64,000 bases of DNA, taken from Rutpela maculata. Lineage: Eukaryota; Arthropoda; Insecta; Coleoptera; Cerambycidae. This document shows positions 54,315 through 64,000 of this stretch, piece after piece; the stretch's first letter is position 1; every line of letters begins with the position of its first letter. The stretch is taken from positions 43,557,923 through 43,621,922 of the forward strand of contig OW386293.2 of assembly GCA_936432065.2 (NCBI GenBank). Direction: 5' to 3'. Both the position numbers and the translations under genes were made by a program. Below the pieces are notes generated by a model, which ran no database searches, had not been told where the DNA came from, and saw only the letters and a list, made by a program, of their open reading frames with translations.

Positions 54315-55004
54315 AAGTTTATATGCTTACTACTGCCTTAATTATATTATAAAAATCTCTGAATTACGTATAAATATTTCTCACAATTATCAAACTAGGT
54401 CTAACGCAAACGAATTATTGAAAATACCACTATGTAATAAATTTGTTTCCTAAAGGTTTATTTATATTATGCACCAAAATTCTACAACATACTACTTGAG
54501 TCCATAAGATATTTATTATATAATTGCAAACATTTTAAAACTGAAACTAAAGAGTATGTTCTCAAATTTTCTGATACATTTACACAAATACTGAACAACT
54601 ACTAATGTATGGTAATACACATAACATCATAATCTGTATTTTCTTTAATTCCTCCAATTATTTTTCTCTACTTATATAAAAACTGTTTATAATTGTGATT
54701 TTACCATGTCTCTTCTAGCTAATATCCTACACCTACAGCTATAGCAGTATAGTATGTAATCTTTTCGCTTAAAAAAGAGGATACTCACACACAAACTGGA
54801 TATACAGTTTAGGTGAGGTTCCCCTTTTTATCATAAGTGAAAATACAATGTAACTCTATATATGTGCATGCATATATTATGTATACACACTTGAACATAA
54901 ATTTTATTAACATAAATGTTAGATGTATTTTGCTTATGTAAATTTTTAATTTCTAAACCAGTGTATAAAGCTGTATTGTATTGTATTGTATTGTATTGTA
55001 AACG

Positions 55005-55489
55005 TTACTATAAGAAAACCTTAACTAAAAAATCCCTACTGTTATTACGAGAAGTTCGGAAGTTCCAGGTTGAGGGTAGCTCGTCTCCTGGCGTCAGTGA
55101 TTGACCTTAGTAGCGGAAATAGGCAGACGTTAAATAAATGATAAAAAATATAGCACTAGTTGGTGATTTCTGAAAGAGAAATAACTTATTATTCCATTTT
55201 TCATAATTTTCCCAATCTTAAACTGTTTAAGTTATGTATGCGTCAGGCGTATAATAGAAAATAAATTTAGGTGTTGGACACAGTCTCAGAGACGCCGGGT
55301 ATGCTATGTGAGAGTAAAATGTTAGCCAAATAGGTTTGGCAGCTTTCTCCGTTTTATATGGCATCATGAATATTATTTTTCTAATTGATAAAATAAGCCC
55401 CATAAGATACAAATTATGTGGCTGCAACTGAAAGTCAAAAATAGCTTATTGAAAATTTTCATGGTTGCTGTGAGTGTTAGTCTCTCGGG
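55005..55489. other. no gene recognised
   Basis: Short AT-rich interval between the retrotransposon tail and the next foldback. Confidence 0.4.
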
Positions 55490-55787
55490 ACAAAGGCCAT
55501 AGTCGATTAAGATGGGTCAATTTACCCCACATGAATGGTGCTCATTTTGCTTGAATTGTTATCAATATTACTTACAATTTGCTAAATTTCAGCCCTTAAT
55601 ATTAAACCGTTCTCGAGTACAAAAAAATTTTTTATCTATTGAACGACATAACCGATTCAAATAAAATTTTAACCAATTATAGATACTATCAGAACATAAA
55701 CGTTGAATAAATTGGAACAGAATCTGATAACAGGAACATTAACAAAAAATTAATGAATTTTTCTGGATTCTTTTTAAACCCTATAAA

Positions 55788-57162
55788 GTTTCGGCACAAC
55801 TACCAATTTTTTTTTGTAGAATCTTGGAATAGTATTTTACGACACATAATTTTTCTAAAGCTATTAAATGGGTACTTGGTACTTGAAACAATAAAATGGC
55901 CTTTTTCATTTTTTTAAATGATGATGAAATTATGATTCGCTGATGCTAAAATTATCATCTATCATAAAATTTAAAAAAGGAATTTTTTTATATATATATT
56001 TGTTCAATGATTATTCTGGCGTAACTTAAGCGATTTCTGTCAAACCTGCTGCAAACTGTAGCCAATGGTCCGGCGGTGTCCTAAACTAAATTTATCAAGC
56101 TACATCTAGTGTAAGATGAACAAAAATTGGAAAAAAAATTTTATATTACGAGCATATTCGAAGATTTGGCGGAGGCGCCGGTGGTACCAATTAAAAATTT
56201 AGTTCTCGATTTATAATATTGATAATTTATTACAAACAACAGAGCATTATTATAATTTCCTATCATGTCATATACCATTTCGCAATGAAAGAGATCCTTG
56301 CATGGAGGCGAATCTGCCGAAGGATGTTTTCTGCGACAGCAGTATAAACTGTCACTTTTATTGAAAAACGCGCCCGTTGAACAATTTGCTTTTACAAACA
56401 AATTATACAGCTTGCTCTTGCTCATGTCGTTGTTTTCAATGCTGTTAATGATGGTGATTTCTTTGCATGATGGTTTTTACTTGAGATGCGTTAATGCCAG
56501 CAAATGTTTTGTAGGTACGTGATAAAATGCAGAAACCCAAAAGTAAACGACTATTTCATATTATGTAGTGTGGATTAAAAGTATATTATTATAAAGAACT
56601 AAAGTGAGGTATTATTTGTTTATCCTTCAGTTAGAGACCTTGAAATATGTGAAGCTCCTAAAAAGTTGAACAATTTTTTTTTTGAAATTAGTATTTTTTT
56701 GCAGCAACTTCAATTTTATATTTGGTAATAAGGTACAGTTCCTTGCTACTTTCCACTAACAGATAGATAGGTATTTGTAAAACTGAAATTTTATTTCTTA
56801 CTTTTTAGAGATATTTTTTGAAGGGGGTCGGTTTTTTTTTGTAGAATCTTTCGAGTGTATTCTCTAATTTTTTGAAATTGGCATTATCGGTAGAAGGTCC
56901 TTAAAGAAAACAAAATATCATTTTCTATTTTTTAAGGACCTTCTACTGATAATACCGATTTCAAAAAATTAGGGATTATAGAATCTCAAGATGCTACAAA
57001 AAATATGATAACTTTACCATCAGCTTGTCATATTTTAAGAAAATTAAAAAGTACATTTTATTTTTTCAAGTACATATTTGATCGCTTTAGCAAAATTATA
57101 CGTGGTAAGAAACCATCTCAAGATTCTTAAAAAAAAATTGGTAGTCGTGCCGAAACTTTATA
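55788..57162. mobile_element. nested foldback with CTATAAAGTTTCGGCAC ends
   Basis: The ends are inverted over ~100 bases: CTATAAAGTTTCGGCACAAC at 55790 and its inverted equivalent ending at about 57161 (GTGCCGAAACTTTATAG). The partner arm of the outer foldback (about 59550-59580) lacks it, giving an empty site near ACTCCAGTCGAATT. Inside, short frames at 56141-56522 on both strands have no recognised motif; one minus-strand frame contains four Cys residues (YCCRRKHP...PPCKDLFHCEM), but that is not enough to name it. Confidence 0.75.
56865..56972. repeat. ~36-bp-arm hairpin
   Basis: TTGAAATTGGCATTATCGGT and GTAGAAGGTCCTTAAAG pair with CTTAAGGACCTTCTACTGAT-like sequence and TAATACCGATTTCAA across a loop of about 25 bases. 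Confidence 0.8.
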
Positions 57163-57398
57163 GTCCAGTCGAATTAGACATCATAAAAAATTTTGCGTAC
57201 TGCGGACTTTTTTTATGGAAGTTGTTTAAGAGGACATAATAAGCAAGCACAGAAAACTACACCCTGCTACACCATGTGCATCCCCTATATTTAGGGGTTG
57301 AAACTTTGAAATTTTACTTATGTGTCCATATCTGTTTCCCTATTGCCCGTAGGGCTCTTTACCAAGTTACACTTTTTGAAGATTCATCTCTCCTCTAC

Positions 57399-57579
<181 letters not shown>

Positions 57580-59880
57580 CACATTTGTCGTAGGACAAAC
57601 GGTTTTGGCTGTACCAGGCCGGAAAGGTCGCGCTGTCCGAATTTGGGGGGTCTTCTGTACAGAACAAACGGCTATTATTTCCAATCTACAGTAATACACA
57701 TACTAATGCCCTTAATGAGGGATGATGATTTGTGAAAAATCTTTCGAATACCGCGCGGTTTTCATGATACGGGATGTTGAAATTTTGAAAACCCCTTTTT
57801 TAAAAAAAAAGTGAACCTACTTTTTTTCGCTCATTTTTCTTTCATGCATGTACGACCCTAATATAAGAAAATTTACGTTGGTTTAGGAGCTAGACAGCAA
57901 AATATCCCAAAAATGGCTATTTTGTTATTGTTGCATTAAAAAAACCAAAACCAGTATAATTCTGGTAAATGTTTTTGTTTATCCTAAAAGTCCAATTCAC
58001 TGCGCATAGAAAATGTGTTTCTGTATTTAAGTAGGATCAACATTTGTGTAATAACGATTTATGTCATGTGTTCTCCAAACTCCTTTTTCACAATTTTTTT
58101 TTGCGGCCTTATGGTTCATAGTAGGGCAGAAAGCATTATACACGTGGATAAGGCATATAATAAGGTGTTAAAATGGGTCTCTTGTTAAAATGCAATAGGA
58201 CGTACCGTTTTCGAGTAAAACGCACTTGTTTGGTTATGTTTGCTTTGAGTTTTTATTGTGTTATGAATTGTGATCTGATAAATAAATTCTACATTTTGGT
58301 GTTTTCTTTCTTAGGAGTCTGTCTTTTTAAATCATTTTCGGATGAAATGGACATATAATAGCTCTTTCTCGAGGAAGGTAAAATTACTGTGGATTTTGTT
58401 ATAGACACAAAATAAGTTGCAATGATGATTCGAGACAAGCGTGAACCTTCAAATAGGGGAGTGAGAATCCCCTATTCCGTCCGAGACCCTTCATTTTTTT
58501 ATTAGCAATGTCCCTCATAAACAGAAAAAGCAAGAAGCTACACATAGTTTTATTTTTTCGTAGTCAGCGGTGAGTATTTACTAGTCAGTCGATGAAAAGT
58601 GTGATCTGAAATAATTTTTTGCAAACAAGTGCGTTTTACTCGAAAACGGTACGTCCTATCGCATTTTAACAAGAGATCCATTTTAACACCCTAATATGTG
58701 CCCTATTCAGGTATACATTTCTTTCTGCCCTACTATGAACCATAAGGCCGCAAAAAAAAAATGTGAGAAAGGAGACTGGAGAACACATTATATAAAATCG
58801 TTATTACACAATAAGTGTTGATCCTATTTAAATACAAAAACACATTTTCTATGCGCAATGAATTGGACTTTTAGGATAAACAAAAACACTTACCAGAATT
58901 ATACTGGTTTTGGTTTTTTTAATGCAATAATACCAAAATAGCCATTTTTGGCATATTTTGCTGTCTAGCTCCTAAACCAACGAATGTATTAAAATGAAAC
59001 CAACGTAAATTCTTCTTATATTATGGTTGTACACACATGAAAGAAAAATGAGCGAAAAAAGTAGGTTCACTTTTTTTTTTTAAAAAGGGGTTTTCAAAAT
59101 TTCAACATCCCGTATCATGGAAACCGCGCGGTATTCGATGAAAGTTTTTTCACAAATCATCATCCCTCCTTAAGGGCATTAGTATGTGTAGTATTGTAGA
59201 TTGCAAATAATAGCCGTTTGTCCTGTACAGAATACCCCCAAATTCGGACAGCGCGACATTTCCGACCTCCGACAGTCAAAACCGTTTGTCCTACGGCAAA
59301 TGTGTAATATATATATTATGTAGAGGAGGGATGAATCTTCAAAAAGTGTAACTTGGTAAAGAGTCCTACGGGCAATAGGTAAAAGATATGGGCACATAAG
59401 TAAAATTTCAAAGTTTCATCCCCTAAAACAAGGGGACGCACATGGTGTAGCAGGGTGTAGTTTTCTGTGCTTGCTTATTATGCCCTCTTAAACAACTTCC
59501 AGAAAAAAAGTCCGCAGTACGCAATTTTTTTTATTATGTCTAATTCGACTGGAGTATTATAGAACAATTCATGATATTTTTTTTAATGTTCCCGTTATGG
59601 AATTCCGTTCCAATTTATTCTACGTTTATGTTCTTGCAGTGTCTATAATTAGTTACAATTTTATTTAAATCGGTTTAATAAATAAAAATTAGTTACGAAA
59701 ATTTTCGATTTCTTTTTACTCGAAAACGGTTTAATATAAAGTACTGAAATTTGGCAAAATTGTAAGTGATATTGGTAACAACCCAAGCAAAAAAATGAGC
59801 ACCATCCATGCGGATGCAAATTCATCCATCTTAACCGACTATGACGCCTTTGACATTTGATCTTTCGCATGTATCGATCA

Positions 59881-60615
59881 TTGTCCTTAACTTGGTGAGA
59901 CTAAAAATGCATCTCAGATAGAAAATATCAGTCTTTCCTTGTTGTTTACTACGTCAATGTCATTGTTCACCGATCCCCAAATACCAATATTTGAATTTTC
60001 TTAGAATAACTTTACTCAGCACATAAACAATAGTAGTAATGATGCAAACTAAGAATTAAAGTAATTGAGTGAGCTGACATATTTTTTATTGTTACTGTAT
60101 TTCTTTAGTAGTATTACTATCACGCTAAAAATATTCTGAATAAAAAACCTTGTTAAAGGACGCGGTACAACTGAACAAACATTGAACTGACAACAAGTTA
60201 TTGAGAAGACAAGTTTCACAGACATAAGGCTTTTGTCATTATCGACTGTAGATAATATAGATGAGAACACGCAGACGGTCTTTCGACGGTCTGGTCTACA
60301 TTATTCGTCAACTATATGAATAAAACTTTTGTGAAATCGATAACAATAAATCTGACAAATGTAAAGTTTGCGGAGGAGTCGGTCAGCTCAGTGTTCTGTC
60401 TGTTTTAATGTACATAGTGAACGCGTGACGTGATGTGTGTCTGAAGACTGATCGTGAGGAGTGATTTAGCCACAGACGGAAAAGATTTCTAGCTAATGAT
60501 TTATAGATAATATTTCTAAATTTCTTCAAGTAATAATAAGTTCATACATTTGCTTGATGATTTCCAAACCCATAAGCTTAATAGGCCAGTCAAATAATAC
60601 ACCAGAAATCGCTAA
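59881..60615. other. no gene recognised
   Basis: AT-rich to neutral; nothing assigned. Confidence 0.4.
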
Positions 60616-61039
60616 AATCGCAAAGTAACGGCTAGTTCTGATTTTTTAATATGTTATTAGGACCACTACCAATAGTGTATATTCAAGTTTGTAGCTTCGA
60701 AAGACCTGTGCTAATTTCGTAGCACTCGAAAAACCGCGAAATTCTCGAACTTGTTTCGGTTTTATCACTATATCACCTAAACTATGCGTTTTTTCATAAA
60801 ACATGTTAGTTACGTTTTTAAAGTAGATTAAATTTGCTACAATTTGAGACCAGTTCCAGCTCTGTTCGGTCTACTTTCGTCCCCGAATTCGGGGAAAAAA
60901 CTCATTTTACGGGTAAAGTCATAGGGGGAGATGTTGTAGCGTATGTAATTAGCTTTAATTTAAGCACAGAACGATGTCCGTAGGTCTGATAGTTTCCTCA
61001 CAAGCTTAAAAATCCAAAAAATGTCCAAGTATAACGTTC

Positions 61040-61285
61040 TTACATTTTAATTTCTTCACGCGCTACAAATTTACTTTATTTCATGTCTGTTTACTTAGAC
61101 AAATTTTACTATAATGAGAAACATATACGGATTATTCGTATAACCTGCAACACGGTGCAGTCACACAAATAACAAGTTATTTTAATTTCTCCACGCACTG
61201 CACATTTACTTTATTATTTCACATCTGCTTAGTATAATAAACGTATAACCTACAACACGGTGCAGTCACATCAATAACGAATTTT
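61040..61285. repeat. ~135-bp tandem duplication
   Basis: Two copies of a unit with ATTTTAATTTCTNCACGC, AAATTTACTTTATT, GTATAACCTRCAACACGGTG and CAGTCACA. Located immediately upstream of the Cys-rich ORF. Confidence 0.82.
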
Positions 61286-61291
61286 TCCAAT

Positions 61292-61636
61292 TTGCCGCCA
61301 GTTCTCTGGAAAGAGATGCCATTCAATGGGGACGGAAGATCAGGGGCTCATTCCAACAACAATGATGAGCGAAGTGGCACCCCCCTCCTTATGAAATTAC
61401 TATCATCCGGATGCAAGAAAGGCTGTAGCGGAGGCGGCTGCACCTGCTTAAAAGCAGGCCTCAAGTGCTCGGCACTTTGCAAATTTTGCTCCGGCGTCTC
61501 TTGCCAAAACGTCTCCGTAATTCAGATTGCCGAAGGAGGAGAAGACGACGACGACGACGTCGACGTCGACGACCCACTACCCATTTTTCAAGCTGAATCG
61601 GACGATTTCGAATCACCCACGAAGCGGGCAAAATAA
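61292..61636 (+). pseudogene. GCD-family mobile gene, Cys-rich C-terminal fragment
   Basis: The 114-residue frame reads PPVLWKEMPFNGDG, then LLMKLLSSGCKKGCSGGGCT, CLKAGLKCSALCKFCSGVSC and QNV, followed by an acidic tail (EDDDDDVDVDDPLPIFQAES) and KRAK. The Cys module (CxxxCxxxxCxCxxxGLxCxxxCxxCxGxxCxN) is the same as in the 37655-38309 copy, and here it is uninterrupted. The HxFxGCD core and N-terminal parts are absent, so this is a 3' gene fragment; its in-frame upstream end enters the ~135-bp repeat. The Met at 61292 is probably not a real start. It could bind zinc and nucleic acid as CXC-type modules do, but this is inference. Confidence 0.7.
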
Positions 61637-61687
61637 ACTATTCCAATCCAACAATATTAGGACAGTGGAATTAGCAAATATACATAT

Positions 61688-63545
61688 TGTAATTCGTTTC
61701 AGTATGCCACGTAGACTAAACGATAGGTTTATTGATTATGAACATGGCCCTGAATTTGGTCCACTTTTTGACCGCCAGAACATTGTTTATTTAACGATTT
61801 ATTGTTGAAAATTTCCAAAAAATCGAATTTCTTAAAGATAACTCGTTTGACGATAGGTTTTTCAATTTATAGATACTGTTAGAACTTTGAAAAACGGTTA
61901 ATTTGAGAGGTGTTTCGTTTAAAACGCTTGAAAATTTGTTTAAATAATTGCAAAAAACCGCGAAAATTTTCGCAATTTGCAAATATTTTTCATTCTTTAA
62001 CAAAAGCACTTAAGTACTTGAAACTTTGACAAAATATGTCTTTTATCACCCCAAAGTTACCTCTAAAATTTCATCAAAAAATTTTAATTAGTTTAAGAGA
62101 TATTCAATTTGTTTATTAAAAACATGAATAATGTAAAATGCAAATTCACTCAGTTCCCGTTGTCGTAGAGGGTTGATCTGGACATCATTTTTTTTTGTTG
62201 AGACTTAAACTTATGTTTTCATTAATGGTAAATCAAATTTGCATTATTTTCAACTTCAAAATGGCGTTTGAAAAAGTATCACATTTTGAGGTTAGGTTTT
62301 TGCTAATAACTTTTAAACAAATGAAGATTTTGCAATATCGTTCTGATATCTTTGTTGCTCGGTTTTTTTCACACATTTTTCAAAAAAAAAAAAAAATTAC
62401 TAGCCTTACTAGAAGCCGAGATGATTTTTTTTTAATAAATTCGTAATTTGTTTATTAATAAACATTAACAGCTGAAACTTGGCGAACAACTAGTTTAATA
62501 GTCTATCTTTGTAACAGATCTGAGTTTGGGGGAAAAAATTCAATATGCAACGATAACAATAATTAATTTTAAATCAGCGTCAGAACAGGAGTGAGAAGCA
62601 TGAGTCATATCTGTAACACGTTCATAAAATGATCGAGACGAGTTCAAATCCGTCAACCAAAAATTTACCGTTTCTCCGATTTTGAATTTTTTTTTAATTT
62701 GGGGTAGCGTGATGAAATAATAATATCTGTCATGTCGATTTTTTCCTAATTAAACAATAATTTGTTATAAACAATTATTTTCTGTTAAAATTTTTTTTAC
62801 GAATTTATTAAAAAAAAAATCATCTCGGCTTCTAATCAGGTTACAAAGTCATTTTTTTTAAAAATATGTGAAAAGACCTCAGCAACAAAGATATCAGAAC
62901 GATATTGCAAAATCTTCATTTGTTTAAAAGTTATTAGCAAAAAACCTAACCTCAAAATGTGACACTTTTTCAAACGCCATTTTGAAGTTGAAAATAATGC
63001 AAATTTGATTTGCCATTGATGAAAACATAAAGTTTAAGTCTCAACAAAAAAAAGGATGTCCAGATCAACCCTCTACGACAACGGGAACTGGGTGAATTTG
63101 CATTTTATATTATTTATGTTTTTAATAAACAAATTGAATATCTCTTAAACTAACTAAAATTTTTTGATGAAATTTTAGGGATAACTTTGGGGTAATAAAA
63201 GACATATTTCTTCAAAGTTTCAAGCACTAAAGTGCTTTTGTTAAAGAATGAAAACATTTGCAAATTGCTAAAATTTTCGCGATTTTTTGCAATTATTTAA
63301 ACAAATTTTCAAGCGTTCCAAACGAAACATCTCTCAAATTAACCGTTTTTCAAAGTTCTAACAGTATCTACAAATTGAAAAACCTATCGTCAAAGGTTAT
63401 GAGTTATCTTTAAAAAAGTCGATTTTTTGGAATTTTTCAACAATAAATGTTCCGGCGGTCAAAAAGTGGACCAAATTCAGGGTCATGTTCGTAATCAATA
63501 CAACTATCGTTTAATCCACGTGGCATCCTGAAACGAATTACAATA
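61688..63545. repeat. inner palindrome with ~760-bp arms
   Basis: Arms 61688-62460 and 62755-63545, closely matched: TGTAATTCGTTTCAG, CCTGAATTTGGTCCACTTTT, ACGATAGGTTTTTCAATTT, TCAGTTCCCGTTGTCGTAGA, and GAAGCCGAGATGATTTTTTT and their complements. The spacer is about 300 bases. Short frames within are shadows. Confidence 0.88.
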
Positions 63546-64000
63546 AATTTCAGTCTTTTTTTTTTACTAATTCTACTCTTGTAAATATGCATATACATAT
63601 ATATCAATAAATAAAAATGTTGAATTAATTACATTTTAAATATATTATTAATATGCTAAATATATATTTCTTGTGGATGTACGTGGGTTTCACTTTTATA
63701 AAAAAAATTGCCAATTTTTGGAGGGCCGTATCATAGTAACTATTGGACCTACAGAGCTAGTTCTGGTCTCAAATTGTAGCAAATTTAATCTACTTTAAAC
63801 ACGTAAATAACATGTTTTATGAAAAAATGCATAGTTTAGGAGATATAGTGAAAAAACCGAAATAAGTGCGAAAATTTCGCGGTTTTTCGAGTGCTTCGAA
63901 ATTAGCACAGGTCTTTCAAAGCTGCAAACTTGGATATACACTACTGATAGTGGTCCTAACAACATATTAGAAAATCAGAATTAGCCGTTAGTTTGCGATT

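Larger units (their letters stand above)
53200..55000 (+). mobile_element. Daphne/Jockey-like non-LTR remnant with TTGTA tail
   Basis: RT blocks from fingers to thumb lie at 53220-54310, then a long 3' region ends at a (TTGTA)n tail (54972-55000). The endonuclease and ORF1 are missing, so the copy is 5'-truncated. Confidence 0.78.
60616..64000. mobile_element. foldback with GCD-family fragment, right end cut by window
   Basis: Outer arms: 60616-60880 and 63735-64000, reverse complements at ~90% (AATCGCAAAGTAACGGCT, CGAAAGACCTGTGCTAATTT, CACTCGAAAAACCGCGAAAT, AACTATGC, GTAGATTAAATTTGCTAC). An inner palindrome fills 61688-63545. The gene remnant lies only on the left, between outer arm and palindrome. 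The right tip is within a few bases of the window end, so the flanking duplication cannot be checked. Confidence 0.8.

Overview
This is AT-rich animal nuclear DNA, most likely from an insect with a large, repeat-laden genome. The evidence is the mix of decayed non-LTR retrotransposons (Jockey-like, CR1/Daphne-like, I/R1-like with RNase H), tRNA-derived SINE-like units, cut-and-paste DNA transposons, and large inverted-repeat (foldback) elements. I found no convincing host gene, no rRNA, no functional tRNA gene, no CRISPR array and no bacterial-style operon. Every protein-like stretch I can interpret belongs to a mobile element, and nearly all are broken by stops or frameshifts.

Layout: 0.3-1 kb, a reverse transcriptase scrap and a partial copy of a repeat ending in CTCTTCG. 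1.8-4.4 kb, a DNA transposon with GTAAGCCGCC inverted ends and an 11-bp target duplication. 6.3-9.0 kb, a palindrome of AT-rich tandem units inserted in another repeat. 10.7-14.0 kb, a foldback element carrying a broken 'GCD' gene. 14.5-20.3 kb, a foldback split by a near-complete CR1-like element and a Jockey fragment. 20.6-24.8 kb, a 4.2-kb Sola-like DNA transposon with inverted ends and an ATAT duplication, itself carrying a non-LTR fragment and a SINE. 26.1-27.1 and 41.9-43.9 kb, two insertions of a retroelement with an (AATC)n tail, each with a long target duplication. 28.3-30.4 kb, nested foldbacks with a small DUF4817-like ORF. 31-32 kb, another foldback. 33.3-35.1 kb, an I/R1-like fragment. 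36.7-41.5 kb, a foldback interrupted by an element carrying a second GCD gene. 44.3-45.1 kb, a full CTCTTCG element. 51.1-52.6 kb, a foldback with hairpin ends. 53.2-55.0 kb, a decayed non-LTR element. 55.5-59.9 kb, nested foldbacks with a ~176-bp TA tract. 60.6 kb to the window end, a foldback carrying the Cys-rich end of a third GCD gene.

The strongest unusual pattern is that three structurally different inverted-repeat elements (10.7-14.0, 37.1-40.1 and 60.6-64.0 kb) each hold part of one gene family: a DxD-containing N-terminal part, an H-[AS]-F-[TS]-G-C-D core and a Cys-rich, acidic C-terminal tail. In two of them the gene lies on one side only, between the outer terminal repeat and an inner palindrome. 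Because foldback arms are two copies of one sequence, the uninterrupted arm often acts as a built-in empty site for insertions in its partner; this lets several nestings be proven from the window itself (14.6, 37.07 and 55.8 kb).

All coordinates of repeat arms were read by eye and are good to roughly 5-20 bases unless a duplication fixes them.
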